Position numbers and translations under genes: made by a program
Shown: one piece after another, positions 45,502 through 53,757 of the stretch
How positions within the stretch are numbered: position 1 is the first letter of the stretch
Layout: the number at the start of each line of letters is the position of its first letter
IMG/VR virus record: IMGVR_UViG_3300014913_000007
Coordinates: 1-64,000 of that record
DNA from: a virus
Direction: 5' to 3' (one strand)
Length of the DNA: 64,000 bases
The notes under the pieces: model-generated
The model's input: only the letters and a program-made list of their open reading frames with translations
Database searches by the model: none
Told to the model about the DNA's origin: nothing

Positions 45502-46650
45502 ATGTCCAACTTTTCAGCGCCCGTAGTAGAATTCACTATTGAAAAACACCCCAATGCCGACTTACTCTCTATAGCACACGTAGAAGGATGGCAATGTATT
45601 GTAAAGACTGCAGATTTTAAAAATGAAACATTAGGTGTATATGTACCCTTAGACGCTGTAGCAGATAAGGATCATCCTCTACTTGACTTCATGAACGGAA
45701 AGAAGGTAAAAACTATAAAGCTTAGAAAAGTAATCTCTCAAGGTATCTTACTTCCATTGTCCACTGTGGAAAAGTTCGTAAGAAGTAAGGGGTACCAGGA
45801 GACCCTCCAGGTAGGAGATGATTTACATACACTTCTAGAGCTTAAAAAGTGGGAGCCTGTATTTAAGCCTCAAGGACTAAATGTCTCTGGTGGTAGTGAG
45901 GCTTACCTAGAATCTCCTGGATGGATGGGTAAGTATACTGACATAGAAAATTGGAATAATCACCCTAATACAATAAAAGAGGGAGAAATAGTGAGTATTA
46001 CCGAAAAGTTACACGGATCCAGTGCAAGATACGGAATCGTGGATGGTGAATTCTACGTAGGTTCTAGGAATAGAATTTTAAGGTTAGATCCATACATCTC
46101 AAGAATGGATCAACGTAAATGGGATTCACGACCTTTCTTTCAAAGATTCAAGGATTTTATATTGAGAAAGAAAGTTAAACTTACTACACCTAGGGAAACA
46201 GTCTGGACTAAGATAGCTAGAAAACAAGGAATACGTAGTAAACTAAGGTATTTATCCTTTAACTTTGCGGAAGGTGGTAATGTAGCTATTTACGGTGAAA
46301 TAGTTGGTCCTGGGGTACAGGATCTTGAATACGGACTAGAGGAAGTAGATCTATACCTTTACGATATAAGAATTGAAGGTAGGAGTGGAGATAAATACAT
46401 AAGTCCTCCAGAGTTTAGGGAAATGGCAGGTAATATCAAGCTAAAAACTGTACCACTATTGAAGGAAGGCCCTTTCGAATTAGCTGATTTGGAGCTTAGG
46501 AAGGGTAAAGACACTATTAATACTAAGCATGTGCGAGAAGGTATCGTTATAGAGCCTACAAAGCTTCAGTTTGACAAGGGATTAGGTAGGGTAATACTTA
46601 AGAGGGTATCAGAAAATTACCTTCTTAGAAAGAATGGGACTGACTATTAA
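45502..46650 (+). CDS. RNA ligase (Rnl5/DRB0094-like)
   Basis: 382 aa. Residues 1-120 form an OB-like domain (FTIEKHPNADLLSIAHVEGW); the nucleotidyltransferase domain follows with nucleophile K169 in ITEKLHGSSARYG, then FYVGSRN (motif III-like), NVAIYGEIVGPG (motif IIIa/IV) and EGIVIEP plus ILKRVS (motif V). This is the ATP-dependent ligase group typified by Deinococcus RnlA/DRB0094, which seals 3'-OH/5'-phosphate nicks in RNA. It complements RtcB, which joins other ends. Confidence 0.85.
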   Translation: MSNFSAPVVEFTIEKHPNADLLSIAHVEGWQCIVKTADFKNETLGVYVPLDAVADKDHPLLDFMNGKKVKTIKLRKVISQGILLPLSTVEKFVRSKGYQETLQVGDDLHTLLELKKWEPVFKPQGLNVSGGSEAYLESPGWMGKYTDIENWNNHPNTIKEGEIVSITEKLHGSSARYGIVDGEFYVGSRNRILRLDPYISRMDQRKWDSRPFFQRFKDFILRKKVKLTTPRETVWTKIARKQGIRSKLRYLSFNFAEGGNVAIYGEIVGPGVQDLEYGLEEVDLYLYDIRIEGRSGDKYISPPEFREMAGNIKLKTVPLLKEGPFELADLELRKGKDTINTKHVREGIVIEPTKLQFDKGLGRVILKRVSENYLLRKNGTDY

Positions 46651-46946
46651 TGACTGATAAAAAGATACCACTAATCTATGGACATAATTCAGTAGGTGTT
46701 GACAGAGGTATAGCCATAAGAATTAGAACTGAATCAGATTACATATCTAAGCTGTGTAAGATGTTTGAGCAGAACTTTGATGCTAGAACTAACCAACTAA
46801 TAAGTGCTTATAATAAAGTAGAGAATATTAAGGATAAACTTGAAGAATTGAAAAGATTACTTAAGACTGGAGCACCTCAAAAGGATATAGATAGTCTTGT
46901 AAGTAATTTACGTGCTAATATTAAAGATGCAGAGGACCTAATATAA
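46650..46946 (+). CDS. hypothetical coiled-coil protein
   Basis: 98 aa. Second half is a coiled coil (NKVENIKDKLEELKRLLKTG). Overlaps the ligase stop by 1 bp and the next start by 1 bp, so the three are translationally coupled. Function unknown. Confidence 0.65.
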   Translation: MTDKKIPLIYGHNSVGVDRGIAIRIRTESDYISKLCKMFEQNFDARTNQLISAYNKVENIKDKLEELKRLLKTGAPQKDIDSLVSNLRANIKDAEDLI

Positions 46947-47248
46947 TGAGTGACAACGGATATAAAAAAGAAAAGCTGGACTATAGTTCTTTAGCCAGTA
47001 AAGCCTTCCACAATAAAGATGATGGAGCATTATTCAAAGAAATGCGTATACTTATAGAGAGTAGTAATAAACTTGACAAGTCAAAAATGGGAGAATTTGA
47101 GCAGGTTGAAATAGATAAGCACTTTATAGATTTACTTCAAAACGTCTTCATACCTAGATTACTTGAGAATAATGAACTAGTTACAGATAAATGTGCTGGT
47201 GACCTTTCTTGCTTCATACATGAACTATTTGACGAATTTAACAAATAA
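46946..47248 (+). CDS. hypothetical helical protein
   Basis: 100 aa, helical, with AFHNKDDGALFKEMRILIES and a Cys-containing end. Coupled to 46650-46946. Function unknown. Confidence 0.6.
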   Translation: MSDNGYKKEKLDYSSLASKAFHNKDDGALFKEMRILIESSNKLDKSKMGEFEQVEIDKHFIDLLQNVFIPRLLENNELVTDKCAGDLSCFIHELFDEFNK

Positions 47249-47373
47249 TTACTTGCTATTTCCTTAAAATATTGATATACTTATAATAGGTTATGATTTA
47301 ACTAATTTATTTTAAATTAGATGATGCGGATTGGACTATTTTAAATAGGAGACAAGCAATATAGAAGACAGGA

Positions 47374-47390
47374 GTTAATTATAAATTAAC
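47374..47390 (+). promoter_or_regulatory. hairpin between ribosome binding site and start of the sigma factor
   Basis: GTTAATT and AATTAAC pair perfectly around ATA; the AGGAG overlaps the 5' arm and the GTG start follows the 3' arm. A second perfect hairpin (CTAATTT/AAATTAG) is further up the leader near 47307-47324. Translation of the sigma factor may be damped. Confidence 0.5.
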
Positions 47391-48488
47391 GTGATCAAAA
47401 CAGATACTATAACTAAAACACCTAAAAAGTCAAAAAAATCAACTACTAAAACAAAAAGCAAAACAAAACCAACTAAAAAAGTAACTAAATCTACTAAGAA
47501 AACTGATTATAAATTTGTAAATTACTTTCAATCAGAACCTCAACTAGACGAAATAACACATAAATCTGACCCAGAAGATATCCTTAATGCTTATGAAAGA
47601 ATTATATGGGTTACAGCTAAAAAACACTACAAAATGGGAAGAACATCTACCGAACTAGAGGATTTAATCGCTCAAGGTCAATTAGGTGTGTGTGAAGCTA
47701 TAAAAAGATACAAAAACCCAAACACTAGACCAAGATATAAATTTCACATGCTATGTTTATATAATATACGTGATTATATCTTTAAGTATTGTATCCGTAA
47801 TGTAAATCAATTAAAAACTCCTGTTTACATTCAAAGAGAACTAATGCATGTAGCTCAAATATTTCAATTAATGAATAACCAAACAGTGGCAGAAGCTATC
47901 TTAAAGAGAGAAGGTCCGTCTACTGAAAGTGAAATAATAGCATTCATCTATGATGAAGATGAAAGATTGCCTTTAAAATCAAAAACTTTTATAAAGAAGC
48001 AGATTAATAAAAAAGTAAATAAAAAAGAATTCGAACAAATATATAATGGAATTATAAGTCATGAATTAGGAAGTAGACACTCCTATGTAAAAAATAATTT
48101 AAGTGATGTTGGGAAAATACTACATATTAAAGAAAAAATTTGGTACACTTTTAAAAGTAATAATATGAAATATGAAAGAGGAATTAAACTTATCCTCTCT
48201 GCTAAACAATCTCAAGACTCATTAGATGCTGCAATACACTCACCCATACCAAAGGAAGTAATAGAACAAAACGTAGCACAAAAACAATTAATAGATCATG
48301 GATCTAAGATATGTGGTAAATTAAACTTTAGAATACTATTTGAAAATAAGTGCATGGATATGAACTATGCAGAAATATCTAAAACACACAATATTAAAAA
48401 AAACATGGTAACGGATATAATCAAAAAATCTATAAAATTATTGCAAAAAGATCCAGTGTTCCAAGAAATGTTTAAGGAGCTATTTTAA
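47391..48488 (+). CDS. phage-encoded sigma-70-family factor
   Basis: 365 aa, GTG start. After a Lys/Thr-rich tail (1-38) come sigma region 2 (about 62-137: LNAYERIIWVTAKKHYKMGR, DLIAQGQLGVCEAIKRY, MLCLYNIRDYIFKYC) and a C-terminal region-4-like helix-turn-helix (MNYAEISKTHNIKKNMVTDI). The middle is longer than in simple group 4 factors. It probably directs host RNA polymerase to a phage promoter class; the sigma-28-type motif is the obvious candidate. Confidence 0.75.
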   Translation: MIKTDTITKTPKKSKKSTTKTKSKTKPTKKVTKSTKKTDYKFVNYFQSEPQLDEITHKSDPEDILNAYERIIWVTAKKHYKMGRTSTELEDLIAQGQLGVCEAIKRYKNPNTRPRYKFHMLCLYNIRDYIFKYCIRNVNQLKTPVYIQRELMHVAQIFQLMNNQTVAEAILKREGPSTESEIIAFIYDEDERLPLKSKTFIKKQINKKVNKKEFEQIYNGIISHELGSRHSYVKNNLSDVGKILHIKEKIWYTFKSNNMKYERGIKLILSAKQSQDSLDAAIHSPIPKEVIEQNVAQKQLIDHGSKICGKLNFRILFENKCMDMNYAEISKTHNIKKNMVTDIIKKSIKLLQKDPVFQEMFKELF

Positions 48489-49507
48489 TGACAGTGACTA
48501 TATTAGAGGTTGGAGATCCAGCTATTCCTGTAGTAAATGCGGATTACCTAGATCCAGTAACCGACACTGAAATGACCTTCCCAACTCAAGGTATAGTTGG
48601 TACAGTATTAAAAAGTGAAACTTATGGTAATTATGTAGAAAGTGATGAACCTATCTATCAATATCTATTAACTTTTGACCCTCCCGTCGAGACGACAGCA
48701 GATGTAGTCACAGCCGACGATGATGGAATAGAAACTTCTAACCAGCAGCTATTTACAGCATCTGAAATATGGTTTTCAGATGTGGACTTAGGATTATCGG
48801 ATGAAGTAGACCCTTTCGAATTGGATAGTCAGGCTATTCAAAATACAATAGATGAAGGTAAACAGAGGTCCACAGCTAATTTATCTACAGTTCAAAGTAT
48901 AAGTGCATCTGTAGGGCAGGAGGATGTAGTAAATACTTCTGATTATGGAGGGCCAGATATATTGGCCTCTTCAGATACATTAACTGCCTTAGTTGGAACA
49001 TTAGATAATATTGAGGATGTAAATGGGAAAACAAGTGATGAAATAGACAACCAAGCTTACAAATATGAGAAAGAAGCTAGCAGTGTTGCAGACAACTCCG
49101 ATATCTTTGCTGAGTATGTAGATAATTTATACTCACAGAGGCAAGTGGAGCAAGAAAAGGAGGATGAGAGACATCGATATTCTGAGCAAGGTGCAGAACA
49201 GCAACAACAAGCAGACGTAGAAGATGCTCAAAACTCGAAGGAATATTATGATGCACACATAGACTTAGGACATTTGGAAAATCCTTTCACACTAACTGAA
49301 AATTTTGATGAGTATAACCTATCAGAGGAGGCTGAAGAGACTCTACTAGATTCCATTGAGGAAGTAGTTAATAATCTAAATAGTAGCTTATTAGGACCCG
49401 ATGATCCAGCTCCTACACTTTTTACAATAGAAAGAACTACTAGCACTGTACAACCAGAACCAGAATCAACTAGTTACCCTACATCTCCAGAAGAAGCAGA
49501 AGAATAG
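48488..49507 (+). CDS. acidic hypothetical protein
   Basis: 339 aa, rich in Asp/Glu, Thr and Ser, with a Glu/Gln helix (RQVEQEKEDERHRYSEQGAE). It starts inside the sigma factor stop (TAATG), so the two are made together. Could be a sigma partner or a structural protein; no motif decides. Confidence 0.6.
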   Translation: MTVTILEVGDPAIPVVNADYLDPVTDTEMTFPTQGIVGTVLKSETYGNYVESDEPIYQYLLTFDPPVETTADVVTADDDGIETSNQQLFTASEIWFSDVDLGLSDEVDPFELDSQAIQNTIDEGKQRSTANLSTVQSISASVGQEDVVNTSDYGGPDILASSDTLTALVGTLDNIEDVNGKTSDEIDNQAYKYEKEASSVADNSDIFAEYVDNLYSQRQVEQEKEDERHRYSEQGAEQQQQADVEDAQNSKEYYDAHIDLGHLENPFTLTENFDEYNLSEEAEETLLDSIEEVVNNLNSSLLGPDDPAPTLFTIERTTSTVQPEPESTSYPTSPEEAEE

Positions 49508-49528
49508 TCATTCTATTTTGTAAAAAAA

Positions 49529-49560
49529 ATTAAAGTTATACATAATAAATGTCGATACTA
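49529..49560 (+). promoter_or_regulatory. sigma-28-type promoter
   Basis: TAAAGTTA, 12 nt, GTCGATAC; ATG of 49565 about 8 nt beyond. Confidence 0.7.
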
Positions 49561-49564
49561 ACGT

Positions 49565-50536
49565 ATGGACATAATAAAGAACATACAAGTACCGACTGGA
49601 AACATACTTATAGTATCTGGAGATAAAGGAAACTTAGAATTCCTATCTATTGGGGATTACGGAAAAGAAGCCAATTTGAAGTGTGACGCTTTGGGACTAA
49701 CTAGGGAAATAGGTAAGGTCCAACACGTTGAAATGTTACCACTATCTGAAAAGTGGGTAATAACTGTGTCAACTCAATATGGTTGCTCGATGAACTGTAC
49801 ATTTTGTGATGTACCTAAGGTTGGTCCTGGTATAAATGTGACTCTCGATGATCTTATCCAACAAATATCACTAGGTTTAGGGCTACATCCTGAAGTGAAA
49901 AGTGGGAAAAGATTGAACGTTCACTATGCCAGGATGGGGGAACCTACCTTTAATCCTGAAGTTCTAAGATCAGCCTATGCATTACAACTATTACTAAAGG
50001 ATTTTGATACTGTTCACCCAGTTGTATCCACTATGATGCCCAAAAATAATAAATTCTTAAAGAAATTTCTAAATGAGTGGATGTATATAAAGAATGAAAT
50101 TTTTCAGGGGGAGGCTGGCCTACAGTTGAGTTTAAATAGTACCTGTGAGCAAGAAAGAAAACTAATGTTCTCTGGTAATTCTTTAAGTCTATCAGATATT
50201 TCAGATGTAGTTTCAGCTTATAGACCTAAAGGTAGAAAGATTACACTAAATTTTGCTGTTGCAGACTACACTATAGATCCGAGTGTACTATTGAAATATT
50301 TTGATCCTAAATACTTTATAATAAAACTTACACCTATGCATAAAACTCATACTGCCTTAAAGAACAGTATAAAAACTAATGGAGATTACACAACTTTTTA
50401 TCCATATAAACAACACGAAAAAACACTTAAGTCTGTTGGATATGATGTATTAGTATTTATAGCATCTGTAGAAGAGGACCTAGGTAGAATAACTTGTGGT
50501 AATGCTATACTATCAGGATCTACTCCAGATTACTAA
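49565..50536 (+). CDS. RlmN/Cfr-like radical SAM methylase homologue
   Basis: 323 aa. QYGCSMNCTFCDVPKVGPG has the CxxxCxxC cluster (C74, C78, C81); MGEPTFN matches the GMGEP motif of RlmN/Cfr, and DLGRITCGNAIL near residue 312 matches the C-terminal methyl-carrying Cys (C355 in E. coli RlmN). RlmN methylates A2503 of 23S rRNA and some tRNAs. The second catalytic Cys (C118) is Thr67 here (VITVSTQYGC), so the standard mechanism may not work. Leaderless promoter 49529-49560. Confidence 0.75.
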   Translation: MDIIKNIQVPTGNILIVSGDKGNLEFLSIGDYGKEANLKCDALGLTREIGKVQHVEMLPLSEKWVITVSTQYGCSMNCTFCDVPKVGPGINVTLDDLIQQISLGLGLHPEVKSGKRLNVHYARMGEPTFNPEVLRSAYALQLLLKDFDTVHPVVSTMMPKNNKFLKKFLNEWMYIKNEIFQGEAGLQLSLNSTCEQERKLMFSGNSLSLSDISDVVSAYRPKGRKITLNFAVADYTIDPSVLLKYFDPKYFIIKLTPMHKTHTALKNSIKTNGDYTTFYPYKQHEKTLKSVGYDVLVFIASVEEDLGRITCGNAILSGSTPDY

Positions 50537-50567
50537 AAAAAGAGGAAGAAATTTCTTTCTCCCTCTT
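50535..50567 (-). terminator. intrinsic terminator
   Basis: Minus strand AAGAGGGAGAAA pairs with TTTCTTCCTCTT (one bulge) and is followed by seven T; between convergent genes, so it may serve both. Confidence 0.7.
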
Positions 50568-50589
50568 AAATACCTTGCCTTTTTTAAGA

Positions 50590-51459
50590 CTAGAACTTTT
50601 TAATAGATGTTCTCTTCCATTTATTTGTCTCGACTGCCACATAAATAAAGTCATCATCAAGAACCAAAGATCCTGAGATTCCTGTATCTGTTTCTGAGGC
50701 TGGAACTGAACCACCCTCTAACACTGTTAAACCTTCAACAACAAGATCACCTGTCACGGCGAGATTTCCACCTATATAACCTGCTTGATTACCAATAATT
50801 CCACCTGGAACATTATCAGCAAACAAAGTAGCGACAGCTATGTCATCTGCTAAATTACTTCCTACAGATACATCTCTCTCAACTTTGCAAGACATAATAT
50901 AAGGGGCAGCTCCAGCACTGGTAAATTCAGTTACTGGAATTGTAAATGAACATAGAGTTAATTCATCCTGGTCTGCAGCCCCTACTGAAAGAGTCTGAGT
51001 CTTAGATAATACTAAGGCTCCTGCTGATGGATCATCACCTAGTTCAAAAATGTCATAAGTTAAATCAAATTTAACGGATGCTGGGCCATTTGCTTTAGGA
51101 GCGTAGAACATTCTAACCTGGATATCAGCTGCTGGCTGAGCGGGTACCGAAAATGAAAATCTAAAAGATGTATCAACAGTATCCTCCATAATAATAACGT
51201 CTAAATGACCTAAAGTATCTCCAACCGTACCACTAACATTAGAAACGTCATCAATCATTACGATACCACTGGCTACTGAATAGTCAATACCCGACAGTTC
51301 GTTATCGATTCCTTCTAATATAGTCTGTACGTCACCACCTGAAACTATGGTTAAAGTAGAATCATCTACCTCAACTCCTGATGCAGCTAGAACTTCCTCT
51401 GCCCAATCACTTCCTGTCCAACGTACTGCACGTCTTTGATTAGCTGTAAAATTAATCAT
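50590..51459 (-). CDS. fibre-like structural protein
   Basis: 289 aa. N-terminal TANQRRAVRWTGSDWAEEVL, beta-rich middle, and LAVTGDLVVEGLTVLEGGSV followed by LVLDDDFIYVAVETNKWKRT, the 'L-Y-V-x-x-x-x-x-W-K-R' ending common in tail fibre and virion proteins. Likely on the virion surface. No chaperone or collagen repeats. A single leftward gene flanked by rightward ones. Confidence 0.7.
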   Translation of the reverse strand: MINFTANQRRAVRWTGSDWAEEVLAASGVEVDDSTLTIVSGGDVQTILEGIDNELSGIDYSVASGIVMIDDVSNVSGTVGDTLGHLDVIIMEDTVDTSFRFSFSVPAQPAADIQVRMFYAPKANGPASVKFDLTYDIFELGDDPSAGALVLSKTQTLSVGAADQDELTLCSFTIPVTEFTSAGAAPYIMSCKVERDVSVGSNLADDIAVATLFADNVPGGIIGNQAGYIGGNLAVTGDLVVEGLTVLEGGSVPASETDTGISGSLVLDDDFIYVAVETNKWKRTSIKKF

Positions 51460-51577
51460 AGAATTTATACCTCATGCATGTTTTTTACTAAAGCTTATAG
51501 TAATAAGTAAAAATAGAGCTATTTCATACTTATCAAAGGTTATATAGTACTAAAATAACTTTATAATTTCTAGATAA

Positions 51578-51606
51578 TTGCTTCCTATACAAAAATATGC
51601 TACAAT
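51578..51606 (+). promoter_or_regulatory. sigma-70-type promoter
   Basis: TTGCTT, 17 nt, TACAAT. An AAGGAG follows but lies 38 nt from the ATG of 51655. Confidence 0.65.
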
Positions 51607-51654
51607 ATACTTAAGGAGCAATATCAAGTACATAAGTACCTGATACAACTAACT

Positions 51655-52176
51655 ATGCCTAAAATAGAAGGAATATATCTCCGTAAGGACTTAAAAGAGT
51701 ATATTACAGAATCTTTTGTAAAAAGATACTCTATTAATTTAAATAATTGGATAGAACCTTTTGCCTACTGGGATCAGTATAATCAAAGTGTACTAAGTAA
51801 TGGATCTGTTCCTGATGGTACGTATGTATTACTTGGTAACGTAAAATATCCAAGCGTAAATAAACTGTCTTTTCATAATATCTATCAGTTTAATGTTGTT
51901 AGATTATTAGGAAGTGATGTCACTTTCTCTGGGAACTTTAATGAATACGTAGGTTTATCTAAATCAGTTCCACTGAGACCAGTGTTTCCTCTATTTAAGC
52001 TAGATCAAGCACGTTCCTTCAATAAGGCGAGAAATGTATTTATAAGAGAGTTAAACAAACCTTTGACTCATTTAGAATTAAATGCTAAGATAGAACAAGC
52101 AAAACCAGGATCTATAACGGATAAATTATATAGATTAAGATTAGCTTTAGAAACCGATATACTTAAGGAGAAATAA
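51655..52176 (+). CDS. hypothetical, possibly structural protein
   Basis: 173 aa. Helical start, central beta stretch (GTYVLLGNVKYPSVNKLSFH), helical basic end. Paired with 52179. No good ribosome binding site next to the ATG. Virion role is a guess from the neighbours. Confidence 0.6.
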   Translation: MPKIEGIYLRKDLKEYITESFVKRYSINLNNWIEPFAYWDQYNQSVLSNGSVPDGTYVLLGNVKYPSVNKLSFHNIYQFNVVRLLGSDVTFSGNFNEYVGLSKSVPLRPVFPLFKLDQARSFNKARNVFIRELNKPLTHLELNAKIEQAKPGSITDKLYRLRLALETDILKEK

Positions 52177-52178
52177 CA

Positions 52179-52418
52179 ATGGCAACAGATGTAGAAGTTT
52201 TAACAGTAGGTGTTTCAGTTGAGAGTCCTACTTTTGATAGTGATTTAGCACTTGCTATACAAACTGCTATACTAGATTTAGGATCACCTTTTGATACTTC
52301 ATTTGATATAGTTTCAATTACGCCCCTTCCAGGAGGAGGAAGAGCTAAGATAGCGGGGGATTCTAATGAAGCAAAAACTGTTAAATTACAAAGATATACA
52401 GTAATAGTACAGGCTTAA
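52179..52418 (+). CDS. hypothetical small beta protein
   Basis: 79 aa: VEVLTVGVSVESPTFDSDLA, ITPLPGGGRAKIAG, VKLQRYTVIVQA. AAGGAGAAATAAC precedes the ATG. Looks like a single small beta domain. Function unknown. Confidence 0.65.
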   Translation: MATDVEVLTVGVSVESPTFDSDLALAIQTAILDLGSPFDTSFDIVSITPLPGGGRAKIAGDSNEAKTVKLQRYTVIVQA

Positions 52419-53041
52419 AGACTATCTACATATTCTTGTACTGTGATGTAGGGAAATGGGTATGTAATTCCCTTACTATATGCCCATTTTTCTAAAGCTT
52501 CCTCGGAGTTTAGACCTTTCTTAGAACAATTAACTACTCTACTTACCGGAACTAACATTATTCCATTACTAGTTAGTACATATTCTAATTGAAAGGCATC
52601 CTTAGCCCTGTGATTATATCCTTGAAGAGGTACTTTAGAGTAGGCACATTTCCAATCATATCTTTCTAATAAGGTACAAACATCCATATTATCGAATACA
52701 ATGTTTTCAGTGCTCATTTGCTTGTAGAACTTCTTATTCTTAAATCCTGTAGATTCTTTACCTGAATGCGATAAGTTCCACTGGTCATTGTAAAGTCTGT
52801 GATTGATGGAAAGTCTTCTATAACAAGACCTACATAATCCTTTAGCCCAATGTCTGTATTTTTCAAAAGAGTTTCTTGTTTTGCACAGGGAACAACAAAC
52901 AGCTGAATTACTGTTCCAAGGTCCCTCACAGTAAAAGTCACCATGAAAGTATTTCTCTCTCTCCGACATATCTACACTATTATTCACTTTCCACCTCCCA
53001 GTGAGTCTTCCTAATCTATTTCTTCTTGCGACATCTTCCAT
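52415..53041 (-). CDS. zinc-finger and degenerate-HNH endonuclease-like protein
   Basis: 208 aa. CSLCKTRNSFEKYRHWAKGL and CRSC form a zinc ribbon at about 50-75; WKCAYSKVPLQGYN and FQLEYVLTSNGIMLVPVSRV follow the order of phage HNH proteins (C-x-x-S/T-G-x-x-L, L-D-R, N-G-x-x-x-N-x-x-x-V-x-x-x-x-N-x-x-K), but the catalytic Asp/His positions are replaced. Probably a decayed homing endonuclease or one turned regulator. Confidence 0.6.
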   Translation of the reverse strand: MEDVARRNRLGRLTGRWKVNNSVDMSEREKYFHGDFYCEGPWNSNSAVCCSLCKTRNSFEKYRHWAKGLCRSCYRRLSINHRLYNDQWNLSHSGKESTGFKNKKFYKQMSTENIVFDNMDVCTLLERYDWKCAYSKVPLQGYNHRAKDAFQLEYVLTSNGIMLVPVSRVVNCSKKGLNSEEALEKWAYSKGITYPFPYITVQEYVDSL

Positions 53042-53223
53042 TCAAAATTATCTATTGTTGCATTATTATATCTATTATCCATACATATACCATAGTACAG
53101 ACTGTGGGACATAATAAAAAAATGTAGTCGCAAAAGTGAAAAAGTCCTAGTATTTTTATGTAAAATGAATAACTATAATAGGTTATAATATACCTACTAA
53201 ATTAACTTATTACATAAATATAC

Positions 53224-53254
53224 CTAAAGTTATTTAAAAATATGCCGATATACT
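53224..53254 (+). promoter_or_regulatory. sigma-28-type promoter (copy of 13745)
   Basis: TAAAGTTA, 11 nt, GCCGATAT in the 80-bp block identical to 13745-13824. Almost the only sigma-28-type site in the right-hand third. Confidence 0.85.
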
Positions 53255-53258
53255 AGAT

Positions 53259-53684
53259 ATGACAAATTGGGATGACGAAAAGGAGTGTTTAAAAGCTGTT
53301 AAACGGGATGGATTTGCTTTAAAGTATGTAGAGAATCAAACTCCAGAAATCTGCCTAGAAGCTGTTAAACAATGTGGACAAAGCTTAGAATATGTAAAAA
53401 GCCAAACTCCAGAAATCGGCCTAATTGCTGTTAAAGAAAATGGATGGGCCTTAGAATATGTAAAAAACCAAACTCCAGAAATCTGCCTAGAAGCTGTTAA
53501 ACAATGTGGACAAAGCTTAGAATATGTAAAAAGCCAAACTCCAGAAATCTGCTTGGCTGCTGTTAAAGAAAATGAATGGGCTTTACAGCATGTAAATAAG
53601 AAATTTTATACTTCAGATTTAAAAGCATTTATTTTAACTAGTTATGATAAAAAAGTTACTTTAAACTATTTTGAGTTTATATAA
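53259..53684 (+). CDS. DUF4116-type repeat protein, long copy
   Basis: 141 aa: MTNWDDEKE, then five 22-residue units (CLEAVKQCGQSLEYVKSQTPEI form) and a short tail. Units 2 (53352-53417) and 4 (53484-53549) are identical over 66 bp, showing recent expansion in blocks of two. DUF4116 repeats are helical and occur in amoeba-associated bacteria and large viruses; function unknown. Leaderless. Confidence 0.8.
   Translation: MTNWDDEKECLKAVKRDGFALKYVENQTPEICLEAVKQCGQSLEYVKSQTPEIGLIAVKENGWALEYVKNQTPEICLEAVKQCGQSLEYVKSQTPEICLAAVKENEWALQHVNKKFYTSDLKAFILTSYDKKVTLNYFEFI
53286..53609 (+). repeat. five 66-bp tandem repeats inside 53259-53684
   Basis: Period 66 bp, in frame. Units 1, 3 and 5 form one subtype (NGWAL/FAL), units 2 and 4 another (CGQSL), so a two-unit block was duplicated. 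Confidence 0.85.
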
Positions 53685-53700
53685 ATTTGTTAATTAATTG

Positions 53701-53729
53701 TTGTATATTTTTACAAAATAGTGTAAAAT
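53701..53729 (+). promoter_or_regulatory. sigma-70-type promoter
   Basis: TTGTAT, 17 nt, TAAAAT, upstream of dam. Confidence 0.6.
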
Positions 53730-53757
53730 AGAAATATTAATATTATATAGGAATAAT

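Noticed and set aside
53286-53609. CRISPR array from regular 66-bp period.
   Set aside because: Repeats are contiguous, in frame and encode DUF4116 units.
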